Part shown: positions 1 through 9,571 of the stretch, in pieces
Layout: each line of letters opens with the position of its first letter
Numbering within the stretch: position 1 is the first letter of the stretch
NCBI GenBank assembly: GCA_935421135.1
Contig: OW285194.1
Coordinates: forward strand, 2,847,501 to 2,911,500
From: Bugulina stolonifera
Taxonomy: Eukaryota; Bryozoa; Gymnolaemata; Cheilostomatida; Bugulidae
DNA: 64,000 nt
Reading direction: 5' to 3'
Translations under genes and position numbers: made by a program
Notes under the pieces: generated by a model
Told to the model about the DNA's origin: nothing
Databases searched by the model: none
Seen by the model: the letters and a program-made list of their open reading frames with translations, nothing else

Positions 1-1279
1 TAACAGGCAGTTGGCAAAAGAATGAGGGCTGCAGGACTGCAACAGGGCAGGTATAATAATAATTCCCATGGTTCCAAACATGGCAATGGGTATTCTCCAG
101 TGACCTGATTGATCATTCATTGATCATTAGCATTAGTTATCGGATTTACAGCAAGCATTAGTTGGAAGCAATAGCTAATAAGTAAGTTCACTAAATTTAA
201 TACCAATCAATAACAACATGAAGAAAGCATAAAGACATGATAATTATAATTAATATTAATAATTTAATACATGTGATGATGGCGAAACTTCCAATTTTGA
301 ATTTAATAAATATTTGTTCAATACATACATGTACACTATGACTATTTAGGCCTTAAGTACTATAACTACTATAGATATACTAATGAAATGTAAATAATAA
401 TTATCATACTATGATATTTTAACCAGTGAAGTTGAAATTTAAATTAATAATATTTTTAAAATAATAATAATTATAATATAATTTAATATTAATTAAATAT
501 TACATATTTTATATTATCCTATTATGCCTACTTTTAGTGATTCAACTGATTTCCACCTGATATTCTGATCGCTTGATTTCGAAATCCTAAATTAAAATTA
601 ATTAAATTGTACTACGCTTTTCCTTCATGTTAGAGAGTAGGTCATGAGTAGAGAAGTATTTTCTAATGATGCATGTTGGATTCACTTTAACCAACAGGAA
701 CGCTATTGCATTGCAAATAACAATACTCGCTAGCATTGATTTCTTGCCAGCTAAAATATCAATCTCTAAATTAGGTAGCTGATGCAAGTTTTGTTCACAT
801 ATCTAGGTGCTATCACAAAGCATCCTAAACATCAGTCTAAAATAATTTCTATGCAATGGAAACATTATGAGTTTCACTTTGCTGGGCACAAGAGAAGACA
901 ACTCCAATTGCACTGTTAAAATGATCAAGAGAAGACAATCACTGCAATAAAGGCTGACTCTTGGAAAACATCACAATTAGCCAATGAAAAAGTCACACAT
1001 TGTGGCCTTCATCATTGATGAATCATGCTTCAATGATTATTAACCCAATGCCTACAGTGGTAATTCTTTTAAAATAATGCACCGGGTTGTCATTTCAGGG
1101 GACCCCCCTGAAATGACAACATAGCGTATTGACATATTTTTGCAATGCGTACTGTAGTTGTTTTTGGCCAGGGATGGGCTGGTCAGCAAGCTACTCGTAA
1201 TACTAGTCTGAAAGTCAAAGGCAATGGGATGTTTCGTGTTGATTCTATCTAACTATTTCATTTCTACATGGATTTGCAG

Positions 1280-2663
1280 ATTTCAAAGTTGTTGTGGTCC
1301 TGCTGATGGTAAGCATCATAGGTAAGCATTCCGTATTTTCAATATAAGGAGACTAAACTTTGTTCCTGTCTTGCAAAACATGTCCATGTATAATATATGT
1401 GTATGTATAATAGCAGCTGTTCTACATGTAATGTACATTGTATGTGTTATTTCAGAATAAAAAAGAATACTAGTGCCTGTTGCAGTGAAAACACGTACAG
1501 TGTACATAGTATGTGCTCATGAGAGCATGTACTTATTCACACACACTTCATTAAAGGATAAAATGTAGTTAATTATGGTTAATGCCAATTGAAACAATAA
1601 TTGATTGACTCAATTTGTATGCATTCTAATTCAAAAGTAGTCTAATGAACTAAATATAATGCATTTTAATGCAAAGGGAGTCTAATGAACTAAATATAAT
1701 GCATTCTAATGCAAAATGAGTCTAACGAACTAAATATAATGCATTCTAATGCAAAGGGAGTCTAATGAACTAAATATAATGCATTTTTGAGAATTGTTGA
1801 GGTATCATCTGTTAAAAAAAATCAACATAATATTATTATGTTGTATCTTCTTGCAGGTCAGAGGGCCGCAGGAAAAGTTGGTAAGTAGACACCAAAAACA
1901 TGCAATTCTTTCGAACTGCGTAATTTTAAATCTTGAATATAATGTTAGAGTCTTTCTTCCTTCTGTTAGACTCAGTAAAAGGATTTCGTTGTCTATTACA
2001 CAGTATATGGAGATTGGGCCCAATGGGGAGATTGGTCTCGATGCACTGCTAGTTCTCAGACTAGGACTAGAAGCTGTGTTTCAAACTATGATGCATCCTG
2101 TTTTGGACCTAGTACTCAGGGCAGGTCTTGTAACGTAGACTGTAGCACAGGTAAGATGATTGCAGGTAAGATGGTGGTAATTATGCTCTATATCTCTATA
2201 CATTGTGATGCAGGTGCCTGTTTAGTAGTAAGAACAGACTAGACAGGTTCTCTATTAGAGTTAATCTCTTCGTTTAATTGTGTCGTAACCACCCTGTATT
2301 TCCATTCGACTACTACAACCGCACACGTATTACATCGACTTTAAAAACTCATCCATTTGAGTTACTGTCCTACTAATCATATTTTTATGTGAACTGTCAT
2401 CTAATTCTAGTGTATGGTATGAAAAAATCACCAAAGTGAAGACAACTCCTCGTTTTCTGCTACTACAAGTTGCATCATTCTGTTTTTCTTTGCAAATTTT
2501 AGCGACTGGTGAGTGGTCCAGTTGGTCTTCATGGGCAGGAAGTCCCATCGTGCCAACAAGAACCAGAAGCTGCATTAACACAAATCCCTCGTGTACAATA
2601 ACCGCCTGCCATGGGGACTCCTATCAAACAAAATCAGGTCGCAGGGGGTCACCATATGGATGA
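1280..2663 (+). CDS. Two-TSP1-repeat membrane or secreted protein, 5' end missing (paralog 1)
   Basis: Four exons can be read: 1280-1321, 1857-1880, 2004-2150 and 2503-2663, all joined in phase 1 with GT-AG borders. The first encodes a strongly hydrophobic stretch (KVVVVLLMVSII), a likely signal anchor or the end of a signal peptide. The second is a 24-nt mini-exon. The third encodes a thrombospondin type-1 repeat with the WxxWxxW start (DWAQWGDW), a TRTRSC motif and six cysteines in all. The fourth starts a second repeat (EWSSWSSW, then TRTRSC) and reads to a TGA at 2661-2663. TSP1 repeats bind matrix or cell-surface ligands outside the cell. The start codon and upstream exons were not found. 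Exon lengths 42/24/147 are identical in the paralog at 16.4 kb. The function beyond extracellular binding is unknown. Confidence 0.6.
1620..1789. repeat. 40-bp tandem repeat, about four copies
   Basis: Units begin TGCATTCTAAT and end CTAAATATAA, with copies starting at 1620, 1660, 1700 and 1740. They differ by a few substitutions. The repeat lies in the intron before the 24-nt exon of the TSP1 gene. Confidence 0.85.
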
Positions 2664-5600
2664 ATAACGCATGATGCTCACTGATATTACATTATATTGT
2701 TATATTTGCGGAATAAAATTATTTACAAATACAGCATATAAAATTACAATGTATGCTAGTGCACAGACATAATGTTCATGATTCTGATGAACAATAATGA
2801 CTTTCAATTATGCCCGTTTGTAAGATTCTTTAGTAATGCTGTTGTATTTTGCTTGTGTATCATTATATTATTATTATTGGATGTTGTTGTTCGTCCAAAC
2901 AGTAGGCTAGTAAATTAGGTGATCACAGATGATTGAATGGACTCATAAAGCATGCACATGTAGTTTGAGTTATACTCTATTCCTTGAATTATGACCTAAC
3001 ATTGTATCATTCTCAATACTAATTTGATGAACTTGTTTTGCATTATTTTGCTATTTGACACAAATAAATACATGTATGTACAAAACACAATAATATGTAC
3101 AATGTAAGTCAATGACTTTCTAAAGTGCCTAAATTATGTAGTTTTCAAGTATCAGCCATTAGACTGAACTTCACAAACATAACCACAATCTTTACAGTAT
3201 GTCTACATGTACATAAATTGTTAAAAGAAATACTCATAATGATACCTAATTTCTTATCTATGAGTGTATTCTGATAATGCATATAGTAATATAGTCATGT
3301 TACATTATTAATTTAGGCAAAATGTAGCAGCATGCCCATTCTATCATGCAATTTTCTGGTTTAGCCGTAACCCAGCTATGATTATAGCAACAAAATTACA
3401 ATCTGTTGTAAATAGTGGAGTCGAAGATGATGAAAATATTCACGCCATCTCCTAAAACCTGCGAGAACACAACTTCACGTACATATTATAAGGAGTAGGT
3501 GTGTGTAATGTGTTTGTTAAAGGGTTCTCACCTTTATTATTATTTTATGTATTTGTTTGATTTCATCTCAGTCTCTCTCAATACCAAATGTATGCGTGTC
3601 CCTCCCTCTCTTTTTCTTGTCTTGCTTCTTCTGGAGGTATCTACACATTGAACAGATAGGACAACTCCATAAATCTTTGAGCTGTAACAAGCAAGTATGT
3701 AGGCTTTATTAATTTATTCTATTGGACATTGTATTTGTGAGGAATTAAGTTTTTCCATGTACATATACTTGTACATATAAATGTACATGTACATACACAT
3801 GTACCTATACTTGTACATATACATGTACATGTACATGTACATATTAAACATGTACATGTATATGAACATAAACATGTACATGTACATGAACATGTACATA
3901 TACATGTACATGTACATGTATATGTGCATGTACACGTATGTACATAGAAAATGTAGTTGCACATGTGAGCACATACATGTGCATTTCGTGCATCAATTTT
4001 ATGCGCATCTTTTTGCAATGTACATAGCCGATGTCTCCGGTTAGTTGGTTCATCGATACCCCTGGACTTTGTACAATATTATTGTATCTTGATTTAAGCT
4101 GGCACTGATGATATACACTATGGCTGCACCTTCATTGGCAGGAGAAAAAGGAAAATGAAGCTTTCAATTCTAAAAGATGCTTCGCAGGCTTCCAGTAAAG
4201 CACTGGCTAGTCATGCGGCAAACAAACTGGCACAGAAAAACAATCTTTAACTAGGAAATGAAACAATTGAAAACATCTATATTGTCAGTTGTTTTATTTC
4301 CTGTTTGGAAATCGTTTCCCTACTAATAAAAAATAATATCAGGTAATCCTTTAGAAGCAAAGAAGTGTAAAAAGTCAAAGAACATAAAACAAGAAGCACC
4401 ATCCTTTAGAAGCAAAGAAGCGTAAAAAGTCAAAGAACATAAAACAAGAAGCGCCATCAATCGACCTCAAAAAGGTCAAACAATGAAGAAACATAAAATA
4501 GTTTCTACCTGTACATTGAACATACCTACATGTAGCACAGATCCCGACTCCACCAGCCAGCTTACAAACTTGTCAGCTCAGACAGTTGATAAAAAACATT
4601 GGCATGGTATCTAATGACCATCAGCTACCCGGATATTTAACTGATTCAAATTTCAAGCAACAGATAAAAATGGAAAATAAGTAATAGTGGAAGTATGAGA
4701 TTGGCATGAAAAAGGAGCTAACTAATACTGTAATGTTTTTGGAGTGTGTTACATACAGAAGCCGAGGGCTACAAGTATTGTAATGGTTCAGGACATTTGT
4801 ATATACGACTTACTAACAGAACCATGTGGAATTGCTAAATCTGTAAAAAAACTGCATCGAATAATTTTGTAACAATATTTCAAGGGAGCAGCTTTTTACG
4901 AACTTTGTCTAGGAAAATTCCAGGTTGTCCACAAATAATCTGTGTATGCATGAACGACCAACTTAGAACTCAGTCTAAACACAGCTAACATAATAATTAT
5001 GTACATAATGTACATAATAATGTACATGTAAAAAGTAACGCTGGCACTCCTTTTATAACTGGAGAATCTCAATTGTTCTGTGTTTTTTTTATACAGTCAT
5101 GTGCATTGTATGTTAATTCAACATGTTAAAACCACCTAATTTATGATGGTACACAGGCTCTAGTAATCAGCAATATACAGCCTAATCTACAGTCTTTAAA
5201 TTTTTCAGAATTTTAGTTTTTTAATAAAACTTGCTTTCCCAGATGACCTGATGTAGAGGTGTATAATAACAAAGGCCATTGAGCATTGATGACTTTGACG
5301 AAGGTCAAGCAAACCGCTACTTTTTCAATTATTTTTCATCGTTATCAACTCATTTTAATTCACCTGACCTAATAAGTTGACAGAAAAGGATTATGTTTTC
5401 TAACTACATTGTATTGGGAACTTGTGCATCATGTCAGTTTCAATATCTACATGAATATCTCTATATATGTACATGTATTGTTAATTGAGTAAACAATATT
5501 CACTACCAAATACATTCAAGTACACAATGCCTAATAAGTGCTGTGCCACCGTATGCTTCCTAGTTCATTAGATTACCATTATATTGGTAATAATGGTAGC

Positions 5601-6034
5601 TAACTCATGTGATGAAATAAAGCTGTACGTAAATGACTGATATATTCATTGTTAAAGCTAATCTCCAGGTAATATATGGAACTGATTGTGAGGTGGAGCA
5701 GCATTTTATGCTAGCTGTTGGCTTAGATTTTGCAATTAAGAAATTATCTCAAGTTCCAAGTAAAGAAAACTTACCAAATTTTACTTCCCACTATTAATCC
5801 CAGCTAAGAGAGTCAATATCTAAATATACCTGCAATTTTTCTAATTTGGGGTGGAGAAGGCACTTCACCAATAGCAAAGTTACTGAAGTAGCACAGAAGT
5901 ATCATAAGGTTGAATGCCCTTCCTAAATAGAATCAACCAGAGTCAAAGAGTATATAAAGCAGAGTATACAATGTGTTCAGTACTCACTTCTACTACAGTC
6001 TTTTACAGGTGTACTCACTTCTACTACAGTCTTC
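2664..6034. other. AT-rich intergenic stretch with simple repeats
   Basis: No supported gene is seen. The stretch contains a dense ACATGT-based microsatellite at 3775-3945, whose apparent reading frames (Tyr-Met and Cys-Thr runs) are repeat artefacts. It also has a 55-bp direct duplication at 4346-4455 starting ATCCTTTAGAAGC. Just before the E1 element, a 26-bp direct repeat (ACTCACTTCTACTACAGTCT core) occurs at about 5983 and 6013. Confidence 0.7.
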
Positions 6035-6040
6035 TACAGA

Positions 6041-6603
6041 AGTAGTATAGTCAGTGCAGATCTACACAGACACCCGGCCATTTCCGCGTCGTATTAGCCC
6101 TAGATCCAAAAACTCCCCGGGCGGACGACCACCCCACCCGTTCTCTCGCCCCCTCCTCTCCCCTAAACCTCACTCTATGTGCAAAGCCCTAGAACCTACT
6201 CCCCCCCATGGCGGGTGGGGTTTCAAAAACCTCATCGGCTGTTCCGCGGAACCCAGTCTAAAGAGCAAACCCCGCGCCCCGCCCTCGCCCCGTCCCACGG
6301 CTCGGGCGAGAGAGCGCGCGTACGCGCGCGCCCTCCCCGCCCCGCGAACCCCACCCGTCCTCCCTCCACCCGTCCCCGCCCCTCCCCACCCCTCCCCACC
6401 CCTCCCCACCCCTCCCCTCCGCCTCGCCCTCCGCCTCGCGGCGGTTCTCGTTTGCGAGTCCAGCCGTGGCCCCACCCCGCCCTCCCCCCGCCCATCCCCC
6501 GCCCCTCCCCCGCCCTCCCGCCCCAACGACCCGTCGCGGCCCTCGCGGGCGGACCGTCGGCTGGAGTAGGGTGAAGCGAAGGAAAATACGGGTTAGAGTA
6601 ATG
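6041..6603 (+). repeat. E1 left terminal inverted repeat
   Basis: It is inverted relative to 15086-15621. It is GC-rich and C-tract rich, with an internal GCGCGCGTACGCGCGC palindrome near 6314-6330. The proline/arginine-rich open frames across it on both strands come from base composition and are not treated as genes. The shared sequence stops after GGGTTAGAGTAATG. Confidence 0.9.
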
Positions 6604-6628
6604 GTGTGTGATGTATTCTAGAATAGAT

Positions 6629-7020
6629 GATATACGACTATGAAAAATATGAGTCAGGGTAATGATACACGAGTTTGTTTTAATTTTCAATACGTTTGAG
6701 AGTAATAATATAAAATCAATCCATAAAAAACTTGATATGTGACTACGAAAAATATGAGTAAGGGTAATGATACGCGAGTTTGTTTTAATTTTCAATACGT
6801 TTGAGAGTAATAATATAAAATCAAGCGATAAAAAACTTGATATACGACTATGAAAAATATGAGTAAGGGTAATGATACACGAGTTTGTTTTAATTTTCAA
6901 TACGTTTGAGAGTAATAATATAAAATCAATCGATAAAAACCGATATACGACTATGAAAAATATGAGTAAGGCTAACGATACACGAGTTTGAGAGTAATAA
7001 TATAAAATCAATTGATAAGT
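6629..7020 (+). repeat. Four subterminal direct repeats of about 105 bp in E1
   Basis: Units begin GATATACGACTA or a close variant at 6629, 6734, 6839 and 6942; the last is shortened. Each has a GAAAAATATGAG core and ends ATAATATAAAATCAA. They occur only on the left side of the element, just inside the TIR, and are also in E2. The one-sided position suggests a replication or packaging signal or a terminator for the leftward gene, but nothing in the sequence decides this. Confidence 0.85.
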
Positions 7021-7056
7021 AGACACGAATGAGTGTGAATGACAAAAAATTTTGCC

Positions 7057-8374
7057 TCAAAACTGTGCAGTGGCGGGGAGGAGACGCTCGCCGAGGATGG
7101 AGTCTAGAATGGCACAATCGTAGAATGTTCTCCCGCTCTTGGAAGTCTTCTGTCCCTTGTACACCATCACGAAGGGGAGGAGCTCTTTCATCGAAACTGC
7201 CAGACGTCCCGGAAGGAAGACCTCTCCCTTTTTCTCTTCGTTTCCAATCCGGCACTCGTAGGTGGCAATGGAGTTGCTCGCATTATCACCATCACCGCAT
7301 CTTGGGACGTATGTGGGTCGGAGCGCGGTCACCACCAGCACAGAACCAACGGGGAATGAAGATAGCGTTTGCACTCGAAAAAATTCTTCCAACTGGGCCA
7401 AGGTCTTCTTTCTCAAGTCACCGGCCAGCTTTTTCATGGCTGCTCCTGGCAGGGAGCACACGCTCTCGATACGTTTGAATGTGTTTTGTCCTTTAGCGGT
7501 CTCCTGCTGTCCCAAGTACACCATGATCTTAGGTGGAAGGGTAAGGTCCTTTAACTCCTCTTCTTTGACATCCGCTAGCTTGGGCATGGCGTGACGAATG
7601 TTGGTGTGAAAGCTGATGCAATGTCTCATCCCCTTGTCATCCACATAGCTTGCCCTGGCTAAGAATGCTTTTCCGAATGCCGTTTCAACCACCGAACCTC
7701 CACTCACTTCTAGCACAGTTCCTGGCTCTAGCTCTGACAGCTTCACCGTTGTCTGCAGAGAGCTCCTCTTCTCCGCTCCCATGCTCCTACAATAACGAAA
7801 GTGGTGTATATAGATCCGACAAAGTGGTTAAACGGGAGACGGATAGTACGGTAATTTATAGATATACCAATAGGGCTACTTACATTAGGGTTGCCGCCAC
7901 TGCACGAGCTTTCTCCAGGCTTAGTCCCCCGCTCTTTTTCTTCCCCTTGCAAGGGGACTTGGTGGATTTTTTTCCCTTCGTCGTCTCACCACCATCTATT
8001 TCTTCCGTAGCCGTATCGGCTCCGTGGCCATCATCATCATCATCATCTGATATTACAATCACCTGGGGTTTCTTCTTTTTCTTAGCACAGATTTCATCTC
8101 CTTTTGGGTTCTTCCTCTTCTTGGTTGTTGTGGTCTCGCCCCTATCCGAGGCCCGCTCCGGGGAGGACGGAGAGTCCGCCATGTTAGAAAGATCCTTTCG
8201 GGCAACACTCCCCACTCCTATTATTTTCCCCTTCTTCCGTGCCTCTTTTAACGCATCCACCTCTTCTTTCCTCTTCTGACTGCACTCTTCTTCTTCAATA
8301 ATTCCATCCATTTGTGAGTCCGTTAAGCCCGCAAATAACTCTTCTTGGTTTTGGACTATGTTGTCAGTATCCAT
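7057..8374 (-). CDS. Leftward E-element gene: 406-aa protein with duplicated C-terminal domain, possible ssDNA-binding protein (intact in E1)
   Basis: Exon 1 is 8374-7884 and exon 2 is 7786-7057. The donor is GTAAGT, the acceptor TTATTGTAG, and the junction completes a Met codon. Residues 1-163 are low complexity, with lysine clusters and a run of six aspartates after VIVIS. Residues about 183-275 and 309-395 look like two copies of one domain: each begins with a G[TS]VL-V strand and ends with a [IV]MVYxGQ...GxxTF block (KIMVYLGQQ and FVMVYKGQK). The short beta-rich pattern suggests paired OB-folds, as in single-strand-binding proteins needed for strand-displacement replication. That role is inference and no named family was recognised. 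A TATA box lies upstream on the minus strand (8458-8463). The gene is divergent from the polymerase gene. Confidence 0.6.
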
Positions 8375-8457
8375 TGATAATGTACTATTGTAGTAGTGTA
8401 GCTGTACAGTAGTGATGTGCTGAACTTTGAATGCTGAGACTGTGATCCCACTCTCCC

Positions 8458-8463
8458 TTTATA
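8458..8463 (-). promoter_or_regulatory. TATA box of the leftward E1 gene
   Basis: On the minus strand the sequence reads TGTATAAAGGGAGAG, about 85 bp before the ATG. It is conserved in E2 at 31556-31561. Confidence 0.5.
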
Positions 8464-8512
8464 CATCTGCTCATTTCTTGACTCCTCCCTTTTTTTATCC
8501 AATCCCAATGTG

Positions 8513-9211
8513 GCCCGATGCACCCCGATGTGAATCCGAAGCCTCCCGATGCACCCCGATGTGAATCCGAAGCCTCCCGATGTGATTCCGAAGCTTCCCG
8601 ATGCATCCCGATGTGAATCCGAAGCTTCCCGATGCATCCCGATGTGAATCCGAAGCTTCCCGATGCATCCCGATGTGATTCCGAAGCTTCCCGATGCATC
8701 CCGATGTGATTCCGAAGCTTCCCGATGCATCCCGATGTGTCCCGATGTGTCAATTCACATCGGGGTGCATCGGGATGCATCGGGAGGCTTCGGAATCACA
8801 TCGGGATGCATCGGGAGGCTTCGGATTCACATCGGGGTGCATCGGGAGGTTTCGGATTCACATCGGGATGCATCGGGAAGCTTCGGATTCACATCGGGAT
8901 GCATCGGGAGGCTTCGGATTCACATCGGAATGCATCGGGAAGTTTCGGAATCACATCGGGATGCATCGGGAAGCTTCGGATTCACATCGGGATGCATCGG
9001 GAAGCTTCGGAATCACATCGGGATGCATCGGGAAGCTTCGGATTCACATCGGGATGCATCGGGAGGCTTCGGATTCACATCGGGGTGCATCGGGAGGCTT
9101 CGGATTCACATCGGGAGGCTTCGGATTCACATCGGGGTGCATCGGGAGGCTTCGGATTCACATCGGGAGGCTTCGGATTCACATCGGGAGGCTTCGGATT
9201 CACATCGGGGT
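8513..9211. repeat. E1 giant inverted array of 31-bp units (hairpin), invertible
   Basis: The unit is CCCGATGCATCC-CGATGTGAATCC-GAAGCTT (31 bp). About 7.6 units run in one orientation (8513-8749) and about 14.7 in the other (8756-9211), around the spacer TCAATT at 8750-8755. Because 31 is not a multiple of 3, all frames stay open, and the repetitive HREASDSH-type translations are artefacts. The array lies between the two divergent promoters. Compared with E2 the central part has the opposite orientation (see findings). Confidence 0.95.
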
Positions 9212-9261
9212 GGTATTGCCAAGGGTGGGGAAATGGTTAGACTCCGCCCACTGAATACTAC

Positions 9262-9269
9262 TATTTAAG
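9262..9269 (+). promoter_or_regulatory. TATA-like box of the E1 polymerase gene
   Basis: TATTTAAG lies just after a CTCCGCCCA (GC-box-like) motif, directly downstream of the inverted array. It is conserved in E2 at 32412-32419. Transcription would start near 9290. Confidence 0.45.
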
Positions 9270-9289
9270 ATATGAGTTTCTCACTCTAG

Positions 9290-9571
9290 CAGTATGAACA
9301 ATCAGCCTCTAGTCAACAGAGTGAGAGTAAACAGAGACAGCTACCTACTAGTCAGCGCCTGATCAGAGATGTCAACAAGTACAACATAAGGTTAGTGCTA
9401 AATAGGGTAATCGGCAGCAACTGTGAAGTGTCTATTGTATATAACGCTATTGAGCCAAAAACAAAAAAAATTAACTTACACCCTACTACTATATATTTTT
9501 TATAGGGAGACTAAACAGAGACACTTACCTACTAGTCAGCACCTGATCAGAGATGTCAACAAGTAAAAAAG
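9290..9571 (+). other. Duplicated 5' leader exons of the E1 polymerase gene, with a six-codon uORF
   Basis: Two related leader exons occur: about 9290-9390 and 9506-9571. They share AACAGAGACA, CCTACTAGTCAGC and GATCAGAGATGTCAACAAGTA, and each is followed by GGTTAGTGCTAAAT (donor). The first contains ATGTCAACAAGTACAACATAA, a Met-Ser-Thr-Ser-Thr-Thr-stop mini-ORF. The second has the related start MSTSKK that reads into the polymerase. Tandem duplication of a first exon turned one copy into a short upstream ORF, which could damp translation of the polymerase (inference). The same structure is kept in E2 (32703 start). Confidence 0.5.

Noticed and set aside
3714..4053. Tyr-Met, Cys-Thr and His-Val repeat proteins
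   Set aside because: Products of the ACATGT microsatellite.
6054..6574. Long proline/arginine- and glycine-rich open frames on both strands of the TIRs (also 15115-15608, 29136-29786, 38175-38818)
   Set aside because: They arise from GC-rich C-tract composition, are open in several frames at once and shift with tract-length changes between copies.
6232..7026. 264-codon minus-strand frame over the subterminal repeats
   Set aside because: Its hydrophobic repeats follow the 105-bp DNA repeat and run into the TIR; there is no promoter or splice context.
8356..9268. Repetitive HREASDSH-type proteins in all frames of the 31-bp array (also 31454-32418)
   Set aside because: The 31-bp period rotates through all frames; the apparent protein is a by-product of the inverted array.
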